From Thuidium tamariscinum (Eukaryota > Streptophyta > Bryopsida > Hypnales > Thuidiaceae), in the NCBI GenBank assembly GCA_947034885.2, contig OX344751.2:11036001-11100000 (forward strand): 64,000 bases of DNA. Direction: 5' to 3'. This document shows, piece by piece, positions 12,241-24,448 of this stretch. Position 1 is the first letter of the stretch. Every line of letters begins with the position of its first letter. The translations under genes and the position numbers were made by a program. The notes beneath the pieces are model-generated. The model did no database searches, was not told the DNA's origin, and saw nothing but the letters and a program-made list of their open reading frames with translations.

Positions 12241-14100
12241 CAGGAGATTCTTTTTCAGTTCCAATAGTAAGAGCTTCAAGTAGAGATGCTCTACTTTCGT
12301 AGAAGCCCTGCAGCAGTGTGAGCTCCAGGCGGTTCTAGCAGGATCCATGGCTTGCGGGATCTAACTTACAACATCCCAATCCACCACCACTCCCACTCAG
12401 CAATGCAACATTTGCAAAAGACCTCGAGAGTTTACAGTACTTAATTAGGTCAACACTAACAAACTGAAGACATTGTACAGCACAGCGATAACTCATTTGG
12501 GCAGTCTGTTCCAGCTTCTAACTTAGCTTAATTTGGAGGACAGTTTAGGCATTCAACTCGCCAAAATCAAGTTCTCAATGAAAGAATTATGTTTTCACTG
12601 TTAAATGTGAGCAGGAGCCACCTACCCGCCGAGGAGGCAACCAACCCTAAACTCAGCATGGAAATGATTTGAATTGTTGTCACATTTTATTTCGTCGTGG
12701 AGAATCAAACTCACAGGCTGTTTGAAAAGAAGGTCGACTTCTTTTCGGCTTCCGTTGCTAATGGAGGTCACTCGAAGCCACAGCAGTGAACGGAGCTGCC
12801 AACCCTGAAGCACACATAAGCCCTCAAAATGCCTTCAACATATTCAACACGTTAAGACGGCACAAGTTTTCTTTTCAAGTTTCAACGTACTCCCAACTTC
12901 AACTTCAATTTCAACATGATAAGTCGGGATCTATCCAGAGCAAAGAAAAATAAGTGCTTAGTTTCACGGACGGAGGTTCTTCAACTCCCTTCACTTATTG
13001 GCTTAACTAACACCGACCTCAGCGCTCATCATACTCCATATCCATCTCCATCTCAGTTGTTGGGATATTACGAACGAAACCTGAAAACCACGACACATGA
13101 TACGCAAGGGATCGTCCGTCCAAATGTTGTCCAATTCTCCTCGCTAGCTGCAGGCTCGATCATTCTTCACTTTCTTCAATCAATGTCCAGCGGTTCTGGC
13201 ATGCAGTGACGAGACTGGACGGTAGCCGAACTGGCTGGCTTGCTGCCCAACGAGATTGAACTTCTTGAAAGGGAGATTGACAAGAACTAAGTTAGAGATC
13301 GATGCTTTGGCTGCAGTGGAGATCGACCAGGGCAGGCAGCACTCAGCTTTCGTTCGTCACCGGAGCCAAACTCATGTAAGTTAGCGCGTGAATCCTGCCT
13401 GTGTTTGGTAAAAGTTTAGCAAAGAATGCCTGGGACACACCACCATTCCAACACCGACAGCGTTAGCTCCAATTGGTGCCCAGCCCCAACCCAAAACGTG
13501 TTGTGGCAGCTACGCGAAATCGTTTCATATGCAATCAGGGCCAACTTGATGGCAGAGAATCCTGTGATGCACTTTTCATACAATTGCAAGAAATTCTTCA
13601 CGAAAGTTCATTTTGCACATCTCCTCTGCATGCAAATTACTGTTGTAAGTAGGGACTGAGCTTAAATTTGGCAGATTGTAGAATCATGCAAGTTCGTTAG
13701 CTTGGCTTTCTTTGAGATTCAAGTCCAAGGGGGTGTCAAAAAGTTGCCAGGAGAGAGTGACGGTGTGTTGCAGCAAGTTGGCTAAGCTGATACAAATTAT
13801 AGACGGCAAATCAGGAGAAGCGTTCCGGCACCAGTGCATTATTTATCATCCCAAAGATACCATAGTTTTATCACATTTCCCCTCAATGATGGCCTCGGAT
13901 CCAAGCACTGCAAAAAAGAACCAAATCAATTTTATTAATAATCAAATCATTAATACAGTACACCCAAGTGACAAGCCTTTGAATCTTCAGCTTCAAATAA
14001 ACATGCATAGAAGCCACATAGTGCTTGCAACACATCTATACCAAATGTCTTAAAATTAAAAAAGAACTCAACAATGAATGTTATCACTACAGTATAAACA
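12241..14100 (+). other. Higher-complexity DNA, possible relic gene near 12916-13290
   Basis: Base composition here is more balanced than in the preceding 5 kb. A frame from the ATG at 12916 runs 97 codons, meets a TGA at 13207, then stays open for 27 codons reading RDWTVAELAGLLPNEIELLE, which looks protein-like, to a TAA near 13290. I cannot assign a family or convincing splice sites. It may be a relic, a UTR or non-coding RNA. Confidence 0.2.
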
Positions 14101-14139
14101 TTGGTCATGTAAGGCCTTCAACATTAATATTATCACACT

Positions 14140-17100
14140 CTATAACACAATAGCAAATGACAATATAATATCATTAAATTGAAAATTTTCCTCCACACAT
14201 ACCTCTCTCCTCTTGTGGAGTTGTTGAAAACATTTAAATTGATCCTCTAGAGGTATCAAATTCTCACAAGATTCAATACAAATCCGTTGTAAATTGGGCA
14301 ATAGACATAAGTTTGGCAACTTTCGAAGTCCAAAAGAATGCTTCAAATTGAGCTCCATCAATTGTGATAAGTGATCCAATCCTATCAACTCCTCTATATA
14401 AGAGGGTAAATTAGGTAAAGATAATGTCTCGAAGGAAGTTAAGGATCCAAGCGGACTCAGATCAAGCTTACAAGAACGAAATCCATCTACTCCACCGTAC
14501 AACAGGTCAATTTCAAGATACTTGAGACTCTTCAATTCTTTGGCATTATGTAAAATTCCATCAAATACACAACTTGGAACTCCATAGAACTCATGAGAAG
14601 ATAGTATCAATGTTTCTAATGCCTTCAAGTTTTCAAATAAAGAAGTTCCATTTGGAGTGAAATCCAAAACATCAAAAGGACAATCCTGGATGCTAAGAAA
14701 TGTAAGATTCCAACAGTGTCTCAAAAACAAAAGGTGCCTCAAATTAAATCCAAATGAGTGAACCCTAAGAAGTTTTGGTAGCCCCCCTCTGTTCTCATCC
14801 TTTCGTCCACAAAAAATCTCTCCCCTAGAAAGGATAGGATTTCCTTTGTCAACATAGGTATGAATGGTTAGCAAACGCAGATTTGGAAAACTTTCCAAAT
14901 CCAATTTGGGCTTCAATGTGACCATGAAATTGCGTATGATAAGGCACTCCAAATTCTGACATTCCCACAACTCCTTTGGATAGAAAATCGATGCATCCTC
15001 GAACAAAACTATTCTTTTCACCACGGGAATGTATGCATTTGCATCCTTTTGAACTACCCACCATTGATTTTCCTTCACACCTCCCCTATCCCTATCCAAC
15101 ATGGATAGCACAAACTCAATGTACAAATCATGTACCCTTAAAGAACGACGAGACTCATAAATGAGAGACTTCCGTTGTAATTCTTTCACCTACACATACC
15201 CACAATAAGGAAGCATTTCCTTAATGCCTTGGATAATGCAATCGAAGGAAATGAGCAAGCAACAAGACTCAAATCAAAGTACTCATGTTGTCCTAAGCAA
15301 AAGTTACTCTCAATTAGAAAGTACTAACCTTCATCTTCACATCAAAAGTCGAAATTCCATGCATGGCTGCTATCAATGAAATTGCCCATTTGTAATCATC
15401 TTTAAAACACCCTCTACATGTCAAATATTGCACAGAATATTTCTGAAAATTGAAAAATACCACCACATCCATAAATAACAACTTTAGCTCATCAGACAAT
15501 GTTGCATAGTTTAGATCCAAAATGGCATTTACGCTTTTCAACTCTCTTGATAACTGGAGTTTCTTGTCGGACTTTAAAGCTTTCTTCCATTTCATGATAT
15601 CAAGACTATTAACATCGTAGAAGAATGTTCCCAAAGCCTTCAACACTAAGGGATGATATTGGTGAGTGACATAGCCATCATCGAGAAACTTGCAATCCCA
15701 AACACATGCTTTCACAATCTCATCTTCACCACGTTGAAGAGGGGATATTAGTTTTTGGGGAATCGCCACAGAGAGGAACAATTCTTTAGCTTCTTGTTCT
15801 TCTAGCCTTGGAATGGACTTGCAATACTTGGCTTCTCGAAGAACAGATTGTAAAATAGTTCGACTCCTGGATGTAACCATAACCTTACTACCACATGCAA
15901 GTATAGATTTGATAAAACTCCGAGCTTCATCTCGAGAACTTTCAGAATCTCCCACATTATCCACAGCAAGGAATGTTGGTGGTAGACTCTTCAATCGCTC
16001 TTGCAAGCACTGCAAACCCTGAACCATAATTCACCCATATCAATTGCAAAATTAGCATCCAAGCTAACAAATCAATCAAGAAAAATTTGTCTCTAATCAA
16101 GATAGACTTTTCAAAAAATTATTCAAAAGTCTAATGAATGATACAACTGTAAAGCACTATAAAAAGAAACTTGGAGCAATTCTCATACACTACTCCTCAT
16201 ACCAATGGAAAGTAATGACAAGATTTATTATACATGATCCATAGCAACATCTCACACCTGAGAGTTTGTAGTAATCTTCTCCACAACCCTATCATCAAGA
16301 TCTCCAAGTTGTCGTATAACATGCTTCAACCTCTCAGTCTTTTCATATTCAGTATCACTCCCTAGCTCCACATGACATACCCGACCACGAAATTCAACTT
16401 GTTGAAAGCTACACATGGCCCCACATAGAGTGGTCTTCCCAATACCACCCATGCCATACAATCCAAGATACAAGCCCCCAGGTATGCAAACATCATTCGT
16501 AAGGCTCCCCTCCTCAAACAACGAGCATGCATTCTGTACATCACCAACATAAAAATATCTCATTCTAGTGAGTGCCACATAAATATTCAAATCAAGACAA
16601 AAAGGTTTGCAAACATCCATAATGTAGAAACCACCTTGCTTTCTATGTCCTATTCAAAATGAACTTAACATACCTCGCATATGCGTTGATACCCTTGTAT
16701 GCCATCACTACTATACTTCATCATTGGAGGGATGATTCTAAAAATTTCATCCACCACAACTTGTATATATCTTTCTTCTGACGTCCCATACTTACTAAAT
16801 TCTAAACCAGTGAATGGACGCAAATCTTGGACAACTTTAGGAAGCAGCTTCAAAAAATCATCATGTATAATCTCATCCTGTTCATCATGCTGCATCAAAA
16901 ACTTCACTCTTTTAATCTCAACATTTTTTGGTGTCATCAAGACCTCCATCCCTTTACTCTCGCCTTTACTCCACAATTCTATCTCCTTGGCATGAATCTT
17001 CCCATCTATAGCCAACTTTTCCCAAGACTCCATCCATTTCCTTGGTATAAGGTCACTTGGTGGGAGCTTGTAGAAAAGGGGGAGCAATTTCATAGTTGGA

Positions 17101-18120
17101 TTTCTCGTCTCTTTGGCCTTTACAAAAGCAGCCAACTCCAACATCGGCCATTTCGAAGTCAAATATCCCTCGGACAACACAATCACTGCCAGCATGCATT
17201 GCTCAGCAGCCTTGAAAAGATGGGGAGGAAATCTCTCTCCCTTCGATAGACTATCAGAATTTTGATCAAAGAAAGGAGAGTAGTTCAAGCGTTTCAACTC
17301 CTTGCAAAGCTGCTCAACAAAAGGCTTGTCATGTCCGCTGTGGCTCAAGAAAATAGTATGCTCCGGAAGGACCTCTGGAAGCCATCTGCACAAATCAACA
17401 TCTAATATAAGGACAAAATAAAGAAGGAACTAGATACCTTTCAAAGAATGGATGCTCAAGAGGACTATTGCATATAACGCTAGGTTTTACTCTTCACATG
17501 GACATCCAAGGCCATGCTATTGGTATCATCAAAGGGCTCACAGTAAACACAACACTATGATTTATAACCATCATTCTTCTTCTCAAACAAGGGAGCACAT
17601 CTCTATCAACGAGTCAACACAACATTATGAAGTAGGTGATGACAAAAGGTCTGGTGTTTATTTTAAAGACAACCATGCCGATCTCACAAAATAGACTCCT
17701 TGTTGAGCTTTGATGGTAAATCAAATGTACACCACAATTCACATCTTTATAGGTGCAACATTGTACTATCATGCTTTATTTGTGAAGATTGTCATTGACT
17801 ATCACATCAATGCTTCAGAACCCCAGCAACCAACCAAATCTCTTTGTGCCATCTATTTGGTAGCAAGTACCCAATAGAAGAGTAAGGATATAACAACTAA
17901 AAAATGGTGGTATTGGTGTAATGTACAAAGGCAATCAACATATAATTTGCAGCAAATAGAGACTTCTTCACACCAAGTATGACTGAACAGAACATGTCAC
18001 ATATAACAGATCCTAATATGACAAAGCTACAGTGGAAGATAAACATGTTGAATCCAAATCTGAAGAGTAGAAAAATTACCGCTGGCCTGAAGATGATGCC
18101 TCCCAAGCACGCTTTGCCAT
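14140..18120 (-). CDS. TIR-NB-ARC-LRR (TNL) immune receptor
   Basis: Intracellular NLR-type pathogen sensor of about 950 residues. Exons on the minus strand: 18120-18080 (MAKRAWEASSSGQR, joined to WLPEVLPEHTIFLSHSG), 17385-16674 (TIR domain, FLSHSGHDKPFVEQL and WPMLELAAFV), about 16620-16258 (P-loop GLYGMGGIGKTT), 16018-15329 (Walker B-like FLAVDNV, RNBS-B GSKVMVTSRSRTIL, and YHPLVLKALGT in place of GLPLA) and 15189-14140 (MHD-type RVHDLYIEF, then leucine-rich repeats). TAA/TGA stops in the introns and GT/AG sites support this model. The second intron is ambiguous: the strong donor at 16673 needs either an implausible 35-base intron or another acceptor, while an alternative donor a few codons earlier (AAGG/gtatca) joins in phase to an acceptor at about 16570. 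The kinase-2 second aspartate is N and the GLPLA glycine is replaced, as in divergent plant NLRs. The LRR part is short and no extra C-terminal domain is seen. All domains are intact, so it is probably functional. Confidence 0.85.
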
Positions 18121-18880
18121 GGTGCCTTGGGAGGGATATCCAGACACACTAAACTTGATTTGTACATACACTTCCTGGCATTGTTGCTCTAGGCTTGGCT
18201 CTTAAATGAGCACGTGGCTTTTATTGTCGATAGGAAAATGGACACATGAATAGCTTATACGTGTTACTTCGATGCAACACCAATAATTCTCATAAATAAG
18301 GTTTTTGGATGTTGGTTCGCGGAATGAACTCAAGGGAAAGGCGCTTCTGCACTCGAATGGCATGTCCAACATGCCAAGAATTAGTCACCAAGACTCACAT
18401 GGAAAATGTCAGACTGGTTATCTGTCGGAAGCCACCTCGATTAGAATTACTCAAACAAAATTTCCACAATTAGTGTACTAGATAACAAGAATGTTCCAAA
18501 ACAAAAACAAAGAAACATGAAAAACAAGAATCGCAGGTCACATTGCACTACAAGAAAGGCCATAATCTCTTCTACTTTAGAAAACGAAAGTTCTACAACA
18601 TTCTAAAACTGTATAAATCCAGTAAAAGCTATTTTCTATGAAAACCCTGTTCCAAATTCATTCATTAGAGTCTACAAGACAAATCACAGCTTCACAACAT
18701 AAAAGAGAGCGTACTATATGCTGCACACCATGGATGCACAATAAGAGGTGCATGTCATACCACATCACAGATCAAAGCACTGGTAACATGTAACCACCAC
18801 AAGTCTTTGCGCAATACATGCAGTACGCTGACTAGCATAGCCACCAACAAAAAATCACAACAACTCCAGACAAGGTTGTC
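18121..18880. promoter_or_regulatory. Upstream region of the TNL gene
   Basis: This is about 760 bases upstream of the TNL start codon. I see no gene and no unambiguous core promoter element, so the regulatory role is inferred from position only. Confidence 0.25.
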
Positions 18881-18889
18881 TAATCAAGT

Positions 18890-19870
18890 ACTAGAGAAAT
18901 GAAACGGAGTCACATATGTCCCCAAAGAAGAACAGAGGGCTGTAAAAGCAAAACGATATCAAACAGTGAACAGAACAAGGATTTCCAAAGCACAGAAAAA
19001 CAGCGCATCGCACTTACAGGTGTTTCTGGATCTTCATCTAGAGCCTCATACAAGCGCCATAGAGAATTAAAGGTAACGACCATAGCTGAGGAGGGTCCAC
19101 CGACACATTCCAATGAAGAAGCTCATCAAGAAGATAGGTTCAGTGGAGTCATAAAGTACGTATCATCGCAGATATGGTGAGCGAAATAAACCGTCTCTCA
19201 CCCGCAAGTCATTCCATTCCTGAAGATATGCACCAATCAATAACCCTAAACCCAGGCATACACCACGAGGTCGTATTCGCTCCCACTGTACACTCCCTCG
19301 TGAAATCCTCAACAACACAAATTCCGCATCAAGAAATTTGAAAAGTTCCAAGCACGGAAGCAACAAGGCAAATAAGCCACCAGCCCCGCCGCCATTTGCC
19401 ACGCTCACAATTTTAATTCAAGTCTGCAACAAAATTGAGGAGAAAGTAGGGTTACCAGCCACGATCGGAAAACGGCCTCAAACGATGTTTGCTTCATTTA
19501 CCAAAACAGCACTTTCATCTACAATAGTGAGGTCTAACAATCAAAAGCTCTAGTGAACAACGAATCAAACAATCTTGAGGAATCCTGAGAAAGATAAGAG
19601 AAGTACAGTAGCGTTTCAAAATTGGTGCTCTCCAGCCTACTCCCGTGCTGCCACTCCAGCGAGCAGTTTCGTTCAAATCTGTACTAAAATGAAATATGGA
19701 CCACTCAGCAAGCGTTCAGAAGAGATTCGCCGTTGGAAAGAGCAGAACTGTGCTAGCTTGCGAAAGCTTCGTAACTTACCCTGGCACTGCGAAGAACAAG
19801 TGATGAGCATCCACGAGCCCATGCTCCAAACCCCAGGTTGAGACATCTGTCCCTGCAACGACGGACAGGT
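18890..19870 (-). CDS. Possible small-exon gene, unrecognised
   Basis: Weak model. On the minus strand a 73-base segment (19852-19780) between gttgcag and gtaagt reads GTDVSTWGLEHGLVDAHHLF. Its frame continues through a candidate acceptor (cattttag near 19690) into GTDLNETARWSGSTGVGW. Further down, a frame at about 19120-19020 (AMVVTFNSLWRLYEALDED) ends at a gtaagt donor. It could join after ttttacag to PSVLLWGHM and a stop near 18900. The exons cannot be linked with confidence and no family is recognised. It may instead be transcribed non-coding DNA. Confidence 0.25.
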
Positions 19871-20099
19871 GGCTGTGTGCAAAATTTTCTAAATTTAGTA
19901 TATTGTTGTTTTTTAGTGCTACCTGGAACTTGTCCAAGTGCATTTCAGTTTAAGTGTAAGCCTTCAGATTGGGCAATTCCTTTGTTTGTTTTTGAAACAT
20001 ATGGGCCATTTCCATCGATAGAGGAAACTTCTCGGGGTTCCTTCACCAACTGATGAGTGACTGGGGGTAAATGCATTTCTATAATTCACTCGCGTCAAA

Positions 20100-21600
20100 A
20101 CAAAATTTGAGTGACAAAAGATAAGGTCCGAGATGCCGGCATGGGACAGACGGACAGACTCAGAACTGAAGGGAATGTTCCATGGACATATAATTATATG
20201 ATTTTTAACTCATTTAATAGTCAGAACTCCGAACGACTGACCGAATTGTAGTTGTATGACTATTCTTTTTGTTATCTATGAATTCCAAATATTCCAAAGG
20301 AACTGATTCTCCGTACACTCACGCTCGCCTTTTGCACCCAAAATATAAAAAATAAAAAATAAAAAACAAAATTTAAAGTGAACCGAGTCCTCTCCAACTA
20401 GGCTTACTTAATTCGGCAACAACGTACAGCATCGAATACACATCTCAAGATCTCCGGGAGCCCACTACTTATTAGTCCGGATTCCCTCCCAGAACCCGCA
20501 TGCAATCCCTGTGAGGAGTGAGCAACCGAAGAGCGCAAGCAATCGTGCGTCAAAGGGCATCTGAATCCGCATTAAATTGGTAGTGATTTTCAGTGATTTG
20601 GGCAATGTTTTATGCATTTGTGGCACGATTTTTGAGCCAAAATTGTGACGTAAGCAAGTCTAAAATCTAGGATAGATGTGGCATTTTGTTTCAGAACGCA
20701 CTAAAATATTGGAATACCACAAATGTAAGGAAATTGCGGGAGAAATTGAGATATGGGTCTCGAATCTCCAATCATGAGCTATTCCGAATTCGGTGACGGA
20801 TCTATCTGTGCGGAATTGCACATAACTCCGTATTTGTTAATTGTTTTGTCTTCACTAGCACATGAACAGTATTTGTCCATGATCTAGCTAGATTATGATA
20901 GTGTCAGAAACTCAGAATCTGATCAGTGGCACTGGTGTTGCCCCTCAACCCGGGGCCCTTCGATCGACCTCAGGGGTTTTGTCGATTCTGGTGCAGAGAA
21001 GACATGCCTTATATATAGTTCGCTATTCATACTAGCTGCAGGCCATCGTGGTCATATTCGATAGGTTGGATTGTTTCGACTTTCAAAGCAGCAAACCATC
21101 GCACTCAACTGACTCAAGAATAAAACACAAGCGTCAATAATATAATTAAATTCTATTGCCCAGACGACGTACTCCAGTTGCGGTAACTCAGCCAGCGGGA
21201 CGTCGATCAGTGCTCCGACCGATCAGCTCATCAGTGTCAAAAGATTCCAAACCTCGCGCGCACGTGCATATACGACCGACCCCCGTCTGACTCAGGCTGT
21301 CCAAGTCAAGACACACGTACTTCGTCGTCGAATCCCTGGCCGAATCATTTAAGTCAGCTGCTTCATGATTGATCATGCACTCTATCTAGAAAACTCTACA
21401 TTTTCGTATATTTAAATATAATAAAATGATAGTCCAATCCCCATTGTAGTATGAACCTTGCACATTTCAGCTTCAGCTTGAAATGAACAATAGATGGGAT
21501 CGATCGGAGTCGTAGCGCGTCTTGGGGTCCGTGAAGACAACCGTGCAATGAAAAGGTATTGACAGCTAGAGCTTGTGAGGACTTGGTGTAGTTTTATAAT
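20100..21600. promoter_or_regulatory. Intergenic and upstream region of the haloperoxidase-like gene
   Basis: No gene is supported. A TATA-like ccttatatatag lies near 21008, which is far upstream (about 680 bases) of the start codon, so it would need a long or spliced leader. A short A-rich simple repeat (ataaaaaataaaaaat) is at about 20343-20375. Confidence 0.25.
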
Positions 21601-21685
21601 TAAGCTTGTGAGGATTCAGTGAAGTATTTTCGAGTGATCTAGGAATTGGGAATCAAGTTTTGTTGATTATTTGCTACATCGATCG

Positions 21686-24448
21686 ATGGCGAAGGGGAAA
21701 GCATGCAAGACGATGGCGGTGCTGCTGGTGCTGCTGGTGCAAGTCCCGACTCCCGTGACAGCCGAGGTGGACAATGTGGCCTTCCAGTGGACGGACCTGC
21801 TCAACACGCTCATGTGCAGCCAATTGGCCGCGCCCTTGACGGCCGGCATCCAGCAGCAGCTCCACCTCTCGCAATGGCACGCGCTGCTTGCGCTTCGCGG
21901 CCTCGGAGGCGGCACCAAAGAAGAGGCCGTGGTGGCGTACGCCAGTTGGAAAATCCTCGGACACTACTTCTCATTTGCGCAGGTGCAGCTAGCTAGTACT
22001 CCGGTCATTACAGGGCTCAGTGCAATTAATGCCATATCAATCTATAGATGAATTCAAAATGCGGGCCAAAATGTCTATCTCTGCTTAGTAAGTTAGTATG
22101 TTCTATAGAAGAATTCATTCCATAGTCAATGTCCAGTGTTGACAGAATAGAATACACTGAGATACACTATCTAGGAGTGAAATTTACATCGACATTTCCA
22201 TGCCTTACAAATTGTGACATCTAGAGAAATCACGTCTTGTATCTAGAGATTTTCTGAAATTTTTTTGAAGTCAATGTCCAGTGATGATACACTAGGATAA
22301 GTTCAATAGGCTACGTATAATAGGATCTGTCACAAACGAAATTTGGACGTTTACGAAAGGACATTTTTCCAGTTTTCATTTTAGATTTCTCCTGTGTGAA
22401 GTTCACGTGCTCGACACGAGGATAGCTACTGCAATTTCACGTGTAATGACGAATTGAATTTCGCTGGAATTTGGGGTCCGTGTTATTTGTGCAGGTGCTA
22501 GACCTTCAGATCGGTCCCCTGTTAGATACCCAGCTCCTCCTGTCCAAAGTCACCCTCCCCGAGCAAATCCTCGCCCAACGCATCGGCGAAACCGTCGCCT
22601 ACAGCATGATTCAAAAGCGCGGCACCACATCCTCCGAATTCACTCTGGGCGCCGTCAAGCGCGCGCTCAAAGCCGCCCACCGCCCCGCCCCCACGGGCGT
22701 CTTCCGTTTCTTCGATGACTCTCCCTCCGGCCAAGATGCCGCCACTTTCTTCTTCCACGTCATGACTCTCTGGAAGCCCTTCGTCATCCCCGACCCCATC
22801 GCCTTTGTCAAAACCCACTTCCCGAACTTGAAACCCCCAGTGATTCCATCCAAGGAATGGGACGAGAATTGGACGGGATTGAAGGACATCGGGCGGATTG
22901 ACTGGCCAGGACGCACAGCCGAGATGAACCTGACTGCGAATCTGATCGGGTGTCCGAGATTGAACAGCAATAAGTGCCACTTCGAGCAGCAAGCGAACGC
23001 CGCAGCGCAGAGTGCGTTGCCGAAGGGGACGAGCTTGTATGAGAGTGTGGAGCTGTTGGCGAAAATAAGTGTGGCGCAGTACGATGCGGGGATTGCGCAG
23101 GCGACGCTGAAGTATGGGTTTTGGTTTTGGAGGCCGTCGCAGGCGTATCAGGAAGGGGATTCAAAGCATCGGCCTATTCCGAATTGGACGCCGTTTCTGC
23201 CGACGCCGTTGGAGCCCGAGTGGCCGTCGGGGACGGTGACGTTTGTGTCCGCGGGGGCGAGGCCATTGCAGACGTTCTTCGGGAAGGGGAAGAAGGTAAG
23301 TGACACACTGTAAGAACACATGCCATTGCTAAGAACAGTGATGCACGCACAAGTGGTTTAGTCTTACGTTAACATTTACCCTTCGCTATGGTCAGGTTCC
23401 TTTAAAAAAAATTCAATTTTTTTTTACATGGCATCAATTGAAATGTTCAGAAATCTTAAGGCACTGCCGCACTGACTGGTATAATTGAATATTGTAGGAA
23501 ACATTATTGAAATAATCTAACAAAGCATAAAAATTCAAGATTTTTGCAAACAACAATTCCAAATACAAATCACTTTCCATCACATGTTGCAAAAGGAAGA
23601 GAATGTAATCACGTGTGCTTTATCAGTATCCAAGTTTCTTAACAACGAAAAGCTCAATGATATATGACATTGTGTAAAAAACAAAGCATAAGATCAGAAG
23701 TCACAATAAAATACTCCATATTAGATATCACAAAAAATGAAATTTGAAGAATATTTCAGGTACTAACGAAAAATATCACTATTAAAAGTAATTGGGCCTA
23801 ATGAATCTGACTCGAGGGTACGGTACTCCCGATTACTTATTGAAAATCAACATTTCTAAATTATAAAAATAACATTAATTCAGTTTCTGCTGAATCGACC
23901 CACTTCTCGTTGCTTGAAACTACACAGATGATCCCATGATGCCAATTGAAAAGCGGGTTCGCATCATTGTTGAATATGCTTTACAGACACGAATCTGTCA
24001 GTTTCGAGCTTCAAATCTGGCGTTCCTCCCGATCCCTTCCCTATCAACATCCTGTGTTCTGAAGCTTGAGCCACAATCTTTCGACCAGATAGGATTGCAG
24101 CCAGCACGCTGGAAAAAACTTCAGGTTACTTGCTCAATGAAAATTCATTCCTTGCCGTGCTTGCAGGTGTCGTTCACGATAGCGGGCGGCGGGACGTTCG
24201 ACTGCGCGGGTTTCGAGGGCGACCCCATTCCGACACGGCACTATTCTTCCCTGGAGGCCTTCATCAAAGAGTCGCAATTGTCGAGGTTGTTCGCTGGAGC
24301 GCACTTCCAGGACGCCGTGGACGACGGCTACGTGGTGGGCACCACGGTGGCGGAGTACGTCGAGAAGCACTGGGGGCAGGTCACGCCGTCGGGCACCTTG
24401 CCGGACCTGGCGTTCCTGAACATCCTGGCCAAGGTGCCGAAGAAATAA
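21686..24448 (+). CDS. Secreted vanadium haloperoxidase / PAP2-like protein
   Basis: Three exons in phase 0: 21686-21982, 22495-23295 and 24167-24448, giving 459 residues. An N-terminal signal peptide is evident (MAVLLVLLVQVPTPVTA, cleavage near residue 26). Vanadium haloperoxidases bind vanadate and use peroxide to oxidise halides; they share a fold with PAP2 acid phosphatases. The binding-site signature is present: K305 and R312 in KYGFWFWRP, S344-G345 in EWPSGT, and R406 and H412 in SRLFAGAHF, with the 7- and 6-residue spacings of fungal chloroperoxidase. The family's acid-base histidine directly after the SG pair is a threonine here (T346), so classical halide oxidation may be impaired. 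Exons are strongly GC-rich (many CGC, GCC and CTC codons) compared with the flanking DNA. ATG 21686 is preferred because the signal peptide follows it. The substrate is unknown. Confidence 0.8.

Noticed and set aside
22522..23164. Minus-strand frames of 118-156 codons
   Set aside because: They are shadows of the GC-rich second exon of the haloperoxidase-like gene.
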